Positions 1-8,442 are shown, numbered from the stretch's first letter. The stretch is DNA of 34,976 nucleotides from Candidatus Sulfotelmatobacter kueseliae (GCA_900290255.1 OMOD01000160.1:1-34976); one strand, 5' to 3'. Notes: generated from the letters alone by a model not told the origin. Numbers and translations are program-made.

Positions 1-31
1 TGGGTGCATGGGTGCAACTGAGTTTGCACCC
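1..31. repeat. GGGTGCA repeats left of the tRNA-Pro fragment
   Basis: GGGTGCA occurs at 2-8 and, as GGGTGCAAC, at 10-18; the inverted form TTGCACCC lies at 24-31. Matching copies occur on the other side of the tRNA fragment at 171-187. Short repeats placed on both sides of a tRNA-derived core resemble the arm-type binding sites of a tyrosine recombinase. That role is inference; no integrase gene is visible here. Confidence 0.4.
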
Positions 32-82
32 AAGATTCGTAAGCGATACCAGACCAATGAGTTAGCTGTTGACTCTACTGAA

Positions 83-127
<45 letters not shown>

Positions 128-170
128 ATTCCTTCAAGCAGTTAGAGCGAATTCAGCCGAGCTTTTTTTC

Positions 171-187
171 GTGCAACAGGGTGCAAC
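171..187. repeat. GTGCAAC direct repeat downstream of tRNA-Pro fragment
   Basis: GTGCAAC (171-177) and GGGTGCAAC (179-187) repeat the motif found at 2-18, placed 44 nt after the tRNA CCA. The layout parallels the GTGTGCC repeats that start 45 nt after tRNA-Lys at 9640. A recombinase arm site is a reasonable guess, not shown. Confidence 0.35.
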
Positions 188-240
188 TGGCAATTTCGGT
201 ACCACAGTGGGCATGTGGAACGTATGCCGACCATGTGGGG

Positions 241-1785
241 CTACAGCATCGAGATTTCCGACATTTTCGGGAGTCGTCGCTGGGGTTGATTGGGATCGAC
301 GAAAGATAACTGGACCTGTCCAATTCCAACAAGATTGAACGTGAAGCGATCGGAGCCGAACGCCTCCAGGGCCTTTTTGTAGGTGATGAACTCAAGCTTC
401 TGTCCGCGCGCGAAGATCTCCAGCATGCAATAGCCCGCGATGATGTCGGTCACGTTCTTTCGAGGAGCGCAGCATCTCTCGATCAGCCGATTCAGAAACC
501 GCGGACTACCCAGGCGGATGAAGTCACTCTTCAAGCTTCCCGTGATTCTTATCACTGGAGTGGGAACTGCGGTTCGTGTCGGGGAGGAATTGTCGAAGTG
601 CAACAACTGACCCGGTTGCGAGAAATATTTGATGATCGCCTCAGAGATTCGGGGAATCTCGAAACTCGGCGAGTTGCTCAGGATCTCCGCAACCGCCGGG
701 AGTCCATCTTTCGATGCGAGCGCCGCTTCAATGATTTCCGTAGCATCATGCATGCGGCACGCGGCGTACGCGGTCCGCGCGTTCCACTCGTATTCCCTCA
801 ACTTCGCAAATTCGCCCGTCTCGACCCAGTATTGCGCCGCGAGAAAATCGTGCAGCGTGCGATGAACAAACTCGTAGCCCTCCTCGCAAGGCACGAGGAT
901 GCCGTAGAAGCGGGCGGTTTCCATGAGCACTTGCCGCGCATCGACCCTGTCGTAGGTCAGCAGATCGAGCTGCTTCCGGGCGAGCTCCTCGGCACGATGT
1001 TGCGGCACGTGAGCGGACTTGGCGATGTAGGCGATCCGTTTTAGAACTTGGATCCGATCCTTCCCGTCCAGTGGAGTGACGGCGTGCCTGTCGAGCCCTT
1101 TTTGCTCGTCCCATCGATAGCACAACACATCAAGGGCGCGCTCCAGGAGTCGCATTGCACTCTCCGATTGCACGCTCGCTCGACTCGTCTTGAGGATGCA
1201 CGCGAGCGCCAAGAGCAGCGGGTGAGAAAGGAACTCAGAGAATCCCCTGGCCTCGAAGTCGTCGACGACCTCTTTCGGATCAAGCTTCGATTCGTACGCT
1301 GACAAGAACGCCCGAACAAAGCGATATTTGTCTTCGAGCGTGAAGCCGTCGATCCGCACTTCCCGGGCCGCGAGCTGAAAAACCTGGTAGTACTCCCGGC
1401 AGCTCAGAAAAAAAATGCCGACGGCGAGAGCTTGGTACTTGAGCAGAGCTTCCGAAACACGTCGCCGATCATGGACCGATAGCTCGTCGTAGCCGTCGAC
1501 GAGAAGGAGGGTTCGGGACTTGTGCTGTTTTCCCTGGATTCTTGAAGCCGTGTCGACGAAGCGCTCCAGATCGTTGACGGCTGTCCAGCGGGTGCGAACA
1601 GAGGTCAAAGTGCGACTCTTCCGTTTCGCACTCTGAGTCATTGTGCACCATTTCGAGGGCAATTGAACGTACTCGGCGACTTTCTCAGAGGGCTGCGGAA
1701 GTGATTGCTCCGAAAGGGGCTTCTGAGCCGCAGAGTGCGACTTCGCACTTTTTCGCAGCACCCGCACTCGCACCCGTTGAGACAC
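241..1785 (-). CDS. N-terminally truncated NACHT (STAND) NTPase
   Basis: The protein carries the back half of a NACHT P-loop module. A Walker B-like strand TLLLVDGYDEL (residues 92-102) is followed by the FFLSCREYY segment, typical of the sensor strand after Walker B, a FLSHPLLLALA winged-helix entry, and YEFVHRTLHDFLAAQY, the usual NACHT C-terminal H...FLAA motif. NACHT proteins of this kind are signal-responsive ATPases often used in antiphage defence. What is missing is the Walker A loop, which should lie about 50-70 residues before Walker B. Instead the first 70 residues are basic and low-complexity (RVRVRVLRKSAKS) and run through inverted repeats at 1607-1760. The GTG start has no clear ribosome site. 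I read this as a deletion remnant. The gene sits between two tRNA fragments, consistent with an old defence-island insertion. Confidence 0.7.
   Translation of the reverse strand: MSQRVRVRVLRKSAKSHSAAQKPLSEQSLPQPSEKVAEYVQLPSKWCTMTQSAKRKSRTLTSVRTRWTAVNDLERFVDTASRIQGKQHKSRTLLLVDGYDELSVHDRRRVSEALLKYQALAVGIFFLSCREYYQVFQLAAREVRIDGFTLEDKYRFVRAFLSAYESKLDPKEVVDDFEARGFSEFLSHPLLLALACILKTSRASVQSESAMRLLERALDVLCYRWDEQKGLDRHAVTPLDGKDRIQVLKRIAYIAKSAHVPQHRAEELARKQLDLLTYDRVDARQVLMETARFYGILVPCEEGYEFVHRTLHDFLAAQYWVETGEFAKLREYEWNARTAYAACRMHDATEIIEAALASKDGLPAVAEILSNSPSFEIPRISEAIIKYFSQPGQLLHFDNSSPTRTAVPTPVIRITGSLKSDFIRLGSPRFLNRLIERCCAPRKNVTDIIAGYCMLEIFARGQKLEFITYKKALEAFGSDRFTFNLVGIGQVQLSFVDPNQPQRRLPKMSEISML
1607..1760. 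repeat. AGTGCGA/TCGCACT inverted repeats
   Basis: AGTGCGA is followed by TCGCACT after 10 nt (about 1610-1634), and again as a tight hairpin AGTGCG-ACTT-CGCACT followed by TTTT (about 1735-1754). Further GCACT/AGTGC words cluster on to about 2030. Either a terminator-like hairpin or binding sites for a regulator or recombinase are possible; the sequence alone does not decide. Confidence 0.4.
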
Positions 1786-1863
1786 TTGTCTTTCACGTAT
1801 TTTCAGGTACTTGGCAGTCCCCGCTAGCCTGTTAAGTTGTTGAAAGTATTAAATAGGAGAGAA

Positions 1864-1900
1864 TTGGCAAGGTCGCACTCTACCACTGAGTTACTCCCGC
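1864..1900 (-). pseudogene. 5' half of tRNA-Gly(GCC), broken at the anticodon loop
   Basis: Read on the minus strand from 1900, the acceptor strand GCGGGAG, the spacer TA, a D arm (ACTCAGTGGTAGAGT), the 5' anticodon stem GACCT-type segment and the loop TTGCCAA (anticodon GCC at 1868-1866) match a bacterial tRNA-Gly in order. After 1864 the sequence becomes TTCTCTCC and never supplies the expected 3' stem, T arm or acceptor strand anywhere down to 1600. The break at the anticodon loop matches a common integrase crossover point. A group I intron was considered, but no 3' exon is found nearby. Confidence 0.75.
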
Positions 1901-1974
1901 TCGTTGTCTCATTCTACAGCACTTGCGCGTTTCGGCAAAATTACTGCACCGGCACTGCGCTCCCGCTCGTTGTC
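1894..1974 (-). repeat. 15-bp direct repeat of the tRNA-Gly 5' end plus leader
   Basis: CTCCCGCTCGTTGTC occurs at 1894-1908 and again at 1960-1974. Read on the minus strand it is the 8-nt leader GACAACGA followed by GCGGGAG, the first seven bases of tRNA-Gly. The outer copy diverges immediately afterwards. It may be a second tRNA remnant or a duplicated target. Confidence 0.6.
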
Positions 1975-2034
1975 ATCCTTTTTTCCACTTCAGCTGGAGT
2001 ATCGGCAGGAACCGCTCGATGAATTGCACTTGCC

Positions 2035-2307
2035 CTAATTTGGCTGGTCATCCTGTTGTTCGCCGTGCTGCCTTACTTCTCTCATGACCGATTCCCAAAT
2101 CTGCGAAAGAGGTTGGGCGGCGTGTTGAGTCAGGAGTCGCTCCAGCCGTTCCAGACCAAACTCTTCGTCGCGCTCGTTGACCACTTCCGTAATGCCATCG
2201 GTAAGCAGCAGGAACAAGTCGCGCGGCGAATAATTGACGCTTTGGCTCGCGTAACGCCCACCTGGAATTCGGCTGGAATGGAGTATATCTGGGATTTCGG
2301 CCCTCAC
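2035..2307 (-). pseudogene. Fragment of SpoIIE/RsbU-type PP2C phosphatase
   Basis: The core YSPRDLFLLLTDGITEVVNERDEEFGLERLERLL is the classic C-terminal stretch of SpoIIE/RsbU serine phosphatases. There the Asp of TDGI(T)E is a metal ligand and the segment after it, EEFG..RL, is conserved. Full-length domains need about 190-220 residues; here only about 90 are open. The N-terminal metal-binding half is absent, and the C-terminus stops right after QQDDQ, where intact proteins continue into the last strand. No ribosome site precedes it. It is best read as a gene remnant adjoining the tRNA debris. Confidence 0.6.
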
Positions 2308-2384
2308 GTGTCCCTATCGACCTCATCTTCTGCCTGTCACGAATGGTAAGAGTGCGCAGCTACAGTCCTAGTGCAACTTCTTGG

Positions 2385-2412
2385 TTGACTCCGGCGAATG
2401 AGTTTCGATAAT
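2385..2412 (+). promoter_or_regulatory. Predicted sigma70-type promoter of the TonB receptor gene
   Basis: TTGACT (2385-2390) and GATAAT (2407-2412) are separated by 16 bp. They lie about 170 bp upstream of the receptor start on the same strand. Both hexamers are close to consensus. No operator was recognised. Confidence 0.5.
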
Positions 2413-2581
2413 GTTCAGACCTGATCATTTTACGGGCGGGCCGGTGTCTTCTTATTAATTACGCTGGGCAATTGTTCGCTAGTCAATTGGTCCTGCATAC
2501 GAAACCGCCGTCCTTCCTGGGTTGAGGGCGACCCTGCCTTCTCCGACGAGTCGCTCCGAGCTTGATCACCAAGGAGCTCCT

Positions 2582-5500
2582 ATGAAAGCGCGCATCTTCT
2601 TCTTTGTATTCTTTCTTTTGATCGCGATGAGCATGTGGGCCCAGACCTTTCGCGGAACAATCTTAGGAACGGTGACCGACCCGTCCGGAAAGTTCGTGGC
2701 TGGCGCGACCGTGAAAGTGAAAAATGCAGGCACGGGGCTGGAGCGGACGGCTACTACCGGCACCGACGGAGGCTATAACATCCCCGAACTGCCGGTCGGG
2801 AGCTATAGCGTTACGGTCACGCAAAGCGGATTTCAGACTTCGGTGACAACCGGTGTGGAAGTGGACGTGGCCACGGAACGCCGCGTGGATGTGCAGATGA
2901 AAATAGGACAGGTGACGCAGACAGTGGAAGTCGCCGGCGGAGACCTGCCCCAGATCGAAACCACCAGTGACGACCTCGGCGGTGTCCTGACCTCCAATAC
3001 AGTCGAGGATATGCCGATCAACGGCCGCGACTACACCAAGCTGATCTATCTCAATCCCGGTGTCGCCGGCTCGCCGGACCAGATCACCGACTCTCCCGGA
3101 TCGTTCGGCGAGTTCTCCATGAACGGCGCCCGAGGACGGTCCAACAATTACATGCTGGACGGCACCGATATGAACGACGGCTACCGCAACGATCCGGCCA
3201 TCAACCAGGGCGGCGTGTTTGCGGTTCCCTCGGCGATTCTGCCCATCGGAGCGGTGGAAGAGATGAAAGTGCTCTCCAACTTCCAGCCCGAGTACGGACG
3301 CAACGCCGGGGCGGTGGTCAACATAGTGACCAAGAGCGGCAACAATAACCTGCACGGCGAGGCATTCGAGTATTTCCGCAACGATGCTCTGGATGCACGC
3401 AACTATTTCGACCTTGCCAGCCAGCCCCGCGCGCCCTTCCACAATAATCAATTCGGGGGCGCTCTCGGCGGGCCGATCATCAAGAACAAGACTTTCTTCT
3501 TCTTCGACTACGAGGGGCAGCGCGAGCCGGTAGGATTGGTTACGCTGGCCTGTGTGCCGGACCCGGCCCAAGTCGCAGCCGACGAAGCGGCAATCGTGGC
3601 GGGCGGCGGCACCGTGAATCCCGTCACGGAAGCCATGCTCAAATTCTGGCCGACGCCAAACATTCCCGGTGCAACCTCCAACGATCTCGGCTGTACGAAC
3701 CCGACCGGGGGATCGAGCGACGCCTCACTGATTACTCCGTCTCTGAATAACCTGAGCAGCGTTATCGCCAAGATTGACCACAATTTCAACGTCAACAACA
3801 TCTTTACCGGGCGCTATTTCTTTGGCGACAGCACGCAATCTTTCCCGCTGGCCCTGACCGGCAGCGGCGGCCAACTTCCCGGCTTCAACACCGTCACGCC
3901 CACGCGAGTGCAGTTGGTCTCGCTCTCCTATGTGCATACCTTTGGCACCCATGTGGTGAATGAGGTGCGCTACGGTTGGAACCGGTTCTCGGAGGGTTTC
4001 TTCTCCCAGGACCGGAGCTTCCAACCCACTTCGATCGGACTCTGCGCGGAGGGTACCAGCGACCCCACGCAGTGCTCAGGCGCCAGCGTGCACAACGCCG
4101 GCTTGCCGATTATTCTGGTCTCGGTGACTCCACCCGGTTCAACCAGCTTTTTCTCGCAACTCGGTACCACTTCCGGCGATCCCCGGGCTCGCCACGACAC
4201 CAACGATCATTTTGTGGAAGACCTGTCCTACAAGATGGGCAAGCACGAGCTGAAGTTTGGCTTCGAATTCCGCCGCACCAGCATTCAGCAGTATTTCGAC
4301 AAGTACTACCGCGGGAGAATTAAGTTCGCGAACCTGACTGATTTTCTCGAAGGCAGCATTGTCGACGGAGGTGGCCTTCAGTACACGGGGAATTCGCTGC
4401 GTCACACCTCGGAGAACAGCTACGGCCTTTATGCCCAGGACAGCTTTCGTATGAACTCACGGGTGACGCTGAACTACGGCCTGCGCTGGGATTTGTACGG
4501 AGTCGTCAAAGAGAAGAACAACCTCTTCGCCAACTTCCTGGAGTCGAGCTTCGATCCGGTGAGCGATACCGGAACAGGAACATACGAGCAGGTAGGGACG
4601 AACGGACTCAACCGCCTGTACGATCCCGACTACAAAAATTTCTCGCCACGCGCCTCGCTCTCCTGGGATGTAACCGGGAGAAGCAAGACCGTCATCCGCA
4701 TCGGCGCGGGCCTCTTCTATGATGCCTTCTCCCAAGACATCTTCCTGGGCCATCTGCCGTTTTCTGCCTACTACGCTCCCGGCCCGGCCTACGGCAACTT
4801 TGGGCCAGACCCGATTCTCTCCGCAGGGCTGGGCCCAGATCTAGGGCCTAACAACACGATCGTCGCCGGTAAGCCGATATTCGGGGATGAGACTGCCTGT
4901 AATTATGAGTGCGACATTTTCGCCGTGGATCCCCACATCAAGACTCCTTACATGGAGAACTACAACATCAACATCCAGCAACAGCTCACCGCCAAGACCA
5001 CGCTGCAGATCGGCTACGTGGGATCGCAGGGGCACCGGCTCTTCCGCTTTTACGATATTAACCAGCCGACAAACGCAGCGGTTACTGCAGCCGATACCGC
5101 TTGTAATTGCATCAACGACTTCAGCGTGCCGCGTCCGTTTGCCGGCAGCGTAGGCCAGTACGGCACGACCTATCTCTACCAGGAGAAGTCCACCGGCAAG
5201 TCCAACTACAACTCGTTGCAGGTCAGTTATCGAGTCAACGGATGGCACAACGTGACTTCGACGGTCAATTATGTTTATTCCAAGTCGCTCGACAACTCCA
5301 GCGATCTCGAGGACTTTGTGCCCCACGCTGGACAACCGCAGGACAGCAACAACCCGCAACTGGAATACGGGCCGTCAAACTTCAACATTCCCCATCGCCT
5401 GACCTGGATCTTAGCCTATGAACTGCCGAACCGGGGCGGAAGCATGCAACGGCTCAAGAACGGCTGGGGTTTCGAAAGCACGGTATCGATGCAAAGCGGT

Positions 5501-6079
5501 CAGCCCTTCGAATTTGCTTATAACTGTGAGGATGACTACAGCGGCGGCGGAGAGTGCTTTGACCGCCCGGATGTGGTTGCCCCCATTACCTATCAGAAGC
5601 GAAATCCCTACGACTACATTAACCTCAGCTCCTTCGCCATGCCCTGCGACTACAACCCCAACAACCCCAACGGCGGTGCGTTCGGTCTGGCGTCGGACTG
5701 CCTTCCCGGAACCCGGCACTATGGCGACCTGGGTCGCAATGCGTTGGTCGGTCCGACCTACAAACAGTGGGATTTCGCCCTCTACAAGAACACCTCGCTG
5801 AGTGAACGAGTGAAACTGCAACTGCGCGCGGAGTTCTTCAATATTCTCAATCATCCGAACTTCGCCAACCCGGAAATGCCGGCATTTATCGCCGATCCGG
5901 CAACGAATCTCGGCCCGTGCGGCTGCGGTTTTCAGCTGGTGAATGGGCGCGAAGTGATGGGCCAACCCAACAACCCCGGTTACCAGATCACCGCGACCGG
6001 CGACGTGGGGATCGGCAACCCATTCCTGGGAGGCGGCGGACCGCGCGGTATTCAGATCGCGGCCAAGTTCAGCTTCTAG
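2582..6079 (+). CDS. Oar-like TonB-dependent outer-membrane receptor
   Basis: The ATG at 2582 is preceded by AAGGAG at the right distance and opens a Sec signal (MKARIFFFVFFLLIAMSMWA), so I prefer it to the in-frame upstream start at 2522. Residues about 24-115 form a carboxypeptidase-regulatory-like domain (GTILGTVTDPSGKFVAGATV..., PELPVGSYSVTV). A plug follows (MPINGRDYTKLIYLNPGV, ARGRSNNYMLDGTD), then a long beta-barrel rich in Asn/Tyr/Gly ending in an aromatic beta-signal (KFSF). At 1165 residues it has the usual length of acidobacterial Oar-type receptors. These import large or scarce substrates with TonB energy, often polysaccharide-derived. No substrate-binding lipoprotein partner is adjacent, so the ligand cannot be named. 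It appears monocistronic, with a repeat-filled intergenic region downstream. Confidence 0.93.
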   Translation: MKARIFFFVFFLLIAMSMWAQTFRGTILGTVTDPSGKFVAGATVKVKNAGTGLERTATTGTDGGYNIPELPVGSYSVTVTQSGFQTSVTTGVEVDVATERRVDVQMKIGQVTQTVEVAGGDLPQIETTSDDLGGVLTSNTVEDMPINGRDYTKLIYLNPGVAGSPDQITDSPGSFGEFSMNGARGRSNNYMLDGTDMNDGYRNDPAINQGGVFAVPSAILPIGAVEEMKVLSNFQPEYGRNAGAVVNIVTKSGNNNLHGEAFEYFRNDALDARNYFDLASQPRAPFHNNQFGGALGGPIIKNKTFFFFDYEGQREPVGLVTLACVPDPAQVAADEAAIVAGGGTVNPVTEAMLKFWPTPNIPGATSNDLGCTNPTGGSSDASLITPSLNNLSSVIAKIDHNFNVNNIFTGRYFFGDSTQSFPLALTGSGGQLPGFNTVTPTRVQLVSLSYVHTFGTHVVNEVRYGWNRFSEGFFSQDRSFQPTSIGLCAEGTSDPTQCSGASVHNAGLPIILVSVTPPGSTSFFSQLGTTSGDPRARHDTNDHFVEDLSYKMGKHELKFGFEFRRTSIQQYFDKYYRGRIKFANLTDFLEGSIVDGGGLQYTGNSLRHTSENSYGLYAQDSFRMNSRVTLNYGLRWDLYGVVKEKNNLFANFLESSFDPVSDTGTGTYEQVGTNGLNRLYDPDYKNFSPRASLSWDVTGRSKTVIRIGAGLFYDAFSQDIFLGHLPFSAYYAPGPAYGNFGPDPILSAGLGPDLGPNNTIVAGKPIFGDETACNYECDIFAVDPHIKTPYMENYNINIQQQLTAKTTLQIGYVGSQGHRLFRFYDINQPTNAAVTAADTACNCINDFSVPRPFAGSVGQYGTTYLYQEKSTGKSNYNSLQVSYRVNGWHNVTSTVNYVYSKSLDNSSDLEDFVPHAGQPQDSNNPQLEYGPSNFNIPHRLTWILAYELPNRGGSMQRLKNGWGFESTVSMQSGQPFEFAYNCEDDYSGGGECFDRPDVVAPITYQKRNPYDYINLSSFAMPCDYNPNNPNGGAFGLASDCLPGTRHYGDLGRNALVGPTYKQWDFALYKNTSLSERVKLQLRAEFFNILNHPNFANPEMPAFIADPATNLGPCGCGFQLVNGREVMGQPNNPGYQITATGDVGIGNPFLGGGGPRGIQIAAKFSF

Positions 6080-6297
6080 AAGTCAGAAGTGCGAAGTCAG
6101 AATGCAGAAGTTGCGGAGAAGCTAAAGTCGGAAGTCGGAAGGCGGAAGGTAGAGAGAAGACGCCTCGACTTCTGAATTCCGACTTCTAAGGTGGATTCAC
6201 AGTTGCCGTACCCGGGGCCATGGAGGCCCGGACGCCCCCGTCCAGGCGGGCGAGCGTAGCTCGCCATCCTTTGTCCGGGTACATCATCTGTGAATCC
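6080..6297. repeat. Intergenic hairpin repeats after the receptor gene
   Basis: Two nested structures fill this gap. First, AGTCGGAAGTCGG-type words recur, and GAAGTCGGAA (6131-6140) is mirrored by TTCCGACTTC (6177-6186). Second, GGATTCACAG (6193-6202) pairs perfectly with CTGTGAATCC (6288-6297), with inner arms GTACCCGG (6208-6215) and CCGGGTAC (6275-6282). The result is an element of about 105 bp capable of a long hairpin and containing the palindrome GGCGAGCGTAGCTCGCC. It resembles a REP/MITE-like dispersed unit and may also end the receptor transcript. Confidence 0.65.
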
Positions 6298-6481
6298 GCG
6301 CTGACTTCTGCATTCGTCATCGCCAGATCATTGGAATCAAAGAGTTAACGGGCACTCTGCCCGATGCGCTCGGCTTGAGCGCTGCATCCGGCCAACGCCT
6401 TTCGTGACCTCGCGGGTCGATTACTCTGGTGCTACCCTCCTTGCGAGCCCCCTCCCGCAAAATCCTGTTCCGGAGATTCCG

Positions 6482-7966
6482 ATGCACCGCTCCATCCGCG
6501 CCGTCTGCACTTTTATTCTTATCGCATGCGCTGTTGTTTGCCTCGGTGTTGGCCTGTCCGTGCCGCTTTACGCGCACCATATCCAGAAGGGTGCGACCAC
6601 TGCGCTGCCGGTTACGACTTCGTCCGCCAAGGCGCGCGCGCTGTATGAAAAGGGCATGGTTGATTACGAGAATCTGTACTTGGAGCGATCGAACGACGAC
6701 TGGCGCGCGGCGGTCAAAGAGGATCCCAACCTCGCCCTCGCCTGGGCCTGGATCGCGTTCAACGGCAGCAATCCTGAGGAAGTGAGTGGGGCTCGCGCCA
6801 AGGCCAACGAACTCGCGCCCAAGACGTCTCCGGGCGAACAGTTGATGGTGGCGTGGATCGTGAAGGTGCAGGAAGGCGACTTTATTGGCGGCATCGAGTC
6901 CATGAACGACATGCTGGAGATGTATCCGCGCGACAAGCATTTGCTCTATCTCGCCGGCAACTGGCTGATGGGGGAAAACGGGAATGATCAAGCGCAGCGC
7001 TTCTTTGAGAAGGCGCTCGCCATTGATAAGAATTTTCCCGCCGCGCTCAACGACCTGGCCTACGCCTACGCCCGGAACCGGCAATTCGCCGAGGCTTTTG
7101 CCGCTATGGACCGTTACGTTGCGGTGCTGCCCAAAGAGCCCAACCCGCAGGATTCTTATGGCGAACTTAAGCGCATGGCCGGCGATTTCGACGGCGCTCT
7201 CCAGCACTATCGCGCCGCGCTCCGGCTTGATCCTGATTTTGTGACCTCGCAAGTGGGCCTGGGAGACACTTACGCACTCATGGGCAATCAGGAGCAGGCC
7301 CGCATCGAATATGACAAGGCCATCCGCTTTGCTCACAACGAAGCCGACCGCCTGTCCTACAGCATGCAAAAGGCGATGACGTATGTTCGGGACGGCAACT
7401 ACGTCGAAGCCGACAGGGAATATGAGGAAATCGCCGCGACCGCGCATGCCAAGGAGCGCGGCCTGCAGGAAGCAAAGGCCTACCGGCAACTGGCGGAATA
7501 CCAGGCCGACGACAATGTCGCGTTGAAGGATCTGAAGCTGGCAGAAGATGCGCTGCATCACCAGGCAACGATTTCTGCCCTGGACCGCGATGAAGAAATG
7601 TCGCGCATCCTGCGCAACCGCGTCGTGCGCGCGGCCCGCGCCGGCAATCAAACGCTGGCCGCCCAGTCGCTCGCGCAACTCCAGGCCATGGCCGACGGCA
7701 GCCGCAACCGCGTGATTCAGAGTTCCTGCCAGGGCGCCGCTGGAGAGCTCTTGATGCAGCAGAAGAAATACGAAGAAGCCATTGCTCATCTGGAGGAAGA
7801 TGAGGGCAATCCTTTCACCATGGAACTGCTGGTGCAGGCTTACTACCATACGCTCGATACCGAAAAACTGCACGAGGTGGAAGCCAAGCTCCGCGGCACC
7901 AATGTGCCCACCATGGAGCAGGCGCTGGTAGTTCCGGCGATGCGGGCCAAGCGGCCCAACCTGTAG
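6482..7966 (+). CDS. Exported tetratricopeptide-repeat protein
   Basis: The start at 6482 has GGAG 7-8 nt upstream and begins a clear signal peptide (MHRSIRAVCTFILIACAVVCLGVGLSVPLYA); the earlier in-frame ATG at 6404 lacks one. The mature part consists of TPR helices: residues about 50-90 (ALYEKGMVDYENLYLERS), about 155-190 (AQRFFEKALAIDKNFPAALNDLAYAYARNRQ) and about 215-265 (GALQHYRAALRLDPDFVTSQVGLGDTYALMGNQEQARIEYDKAI), with weaker repeats to the C-terminus. No catalytic domain is visible. TPR proteins in this position usually scaffold protein-protein contacts in the periplasm. Neighbours give no operon link, so the partner is unknown. Confidence 0.85.
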   Translation: MHRSIRAVCTFILIACAVVCLGVGLSVPLYAHHIQKGATTALPVTTSSAKARALYEKGMVDYENLYLERSNDDWRAAVKEDPNLALAWAWIAFNGSNPEEVSGARAKANELAPKTSPGEQLMVAWIVKVQEGDFIGGIESMNDMLEMYPRDKHLLYLAGNWLMGENGNDQAQRFFEKALAIDKNFPAALNDLAYAYARNRQFAEAFAAMDRYVAVLPKEPNPQDSYGELKRMAGDFDGALQHYRAALRLDPDFVTSQVGLGDTYALMGNQEQARIEYDKAIRFAHNEADRLSYSMQKAMTYVRDGNYVEADREYEEIAATAHAKERGLQEAKAYRQLAEYQADDNVALKDLKLAEDALHHQATISALDRDEEMSRILRNRVVRAARAGNQTLAAQSLAQLQAMADGSRNRVIQSSCQGAAGELLMQQKKYEEAIAHLEEDEGNPFTMELLVQAYYHTLDTEKLHEVEAKLRGTNVPTMEQALVVPAMRAKRPNL

Positions 7967-7995
7967 AACTGGTTTCACAAATAGGTTTTGGGTAG

Positions 7996-8015
7996 GGCCC
8001 GGCTTCAACCGGGCC
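7996..8015. terminator. GC-rich hairpin after the TPR gene
   Basis: GGCCCGG (7996-8002) and CCGGGCC (8009-8015) flank a 6-nt loop CTTCAA, 30 nt after the stop. There is no T tract, so it may be an intergenic repeat (the following CGCTGGGCTTTAGCCCCTG also has arms) rather than a true intrinsic terminator. Confidence 0.45.
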
Positions 8016-8094
8016 GCCAAGGACCGCATAAACGCTGGGCTTTAGCCCCTGAGGGCTTGCCCCTCGTCCCGCTTGCGGCCTTGGTGTACAGTAG

Positions 8095-8113
8095 GTGGGC
8101 ACGTTTTGCCCAC
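8095..8113 (+). promoter_or_regulatory. Short inverted repeat before the PilZ gene
   Basis: GTGGGC (8095-8100) and GCCCAC (8108-8113) flank a 7-nt AT-rich centre, ending 8 nt before the PilZ start codon. It could be an operator or an mRNA hairpin masking the start, which has no obvious Shine-Dalgarno sequence. Confidence 0.35.
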
Positions 8114-8121
8114 GCCGAACA

Positions 8122-8442
8122 ATGAAGGCTGATACCGAGCGCCGCAGCGGAAGAAGAATCGCGACTCGCGTTCCCACGCGGGTGCGTACTGCCCAGGGTG
8201 CCGACCAGACCGCCGAGACCCGCGACGTCAGTGCCAACGGCGTTTTCCTTTACACACAGTCCCGCATGGAGAAGGGAACCGACGTGGAGTTGGTGCTGAT
8301 CCTGCCTCCCGAACTTACCTCCGGAGAAAAGTGCTGGGTCTGCTGCCAGGCCACAATCGTCCGGGTCGAAGAAGAGGGGAAGGAATTCGGGGTAGCGGCC
8401 CAGATTCGGCGCATGGACATCCTGCCCGAAGTCACTGTTTGA
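8122..8442 (+). CDS. PilZ-domain protein, likely c-di-GMP binding
   Basis: This single-domain protein of 106 residues has both ligand motifs of PilZ. The arginine cluster RRSGRR (residues 7-12) matches RxxxR, and DVSANG (35-40) matches D/NxSxxG. The rest fits a beta-barrel (GVFLYTQSRMEKGTDVELVLILP, ATIVRVEEEGKEFGVAAQI). PilZ proteins bind cyclic di-GMP and pass the signal to motility, exopolysaccharide or regulatory partners. The ATG at 8122 is preferred because the next upstream start (8095) would place the hairpin inside the gene and add residues unlike the family. It is monocistronic. Confidence 0.85.
   Translation: MKADTERRSGRRIATRVPTRVRTAQGADQTAETRDVSANGVFLYTQSRMEKGTDVELVLILPPELTSGEKCWVCCQATIVRVEEEGKEFGVAAQIRRMDILPEVTV

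Noticed and set aside
1864..1900. Group I intron inserted in tRNA-Gly
   Set aside because: No 3' exon with matching anticodon stem, T arm and acceptor is found in the following 260 bp, and no intron core was seen.
6317..8029. 570-codon open frame on the minus strand over the TPR gene
   Set aside because: Antisense to a protein with a signal peptide and TPR repeats; no recognisable domain.
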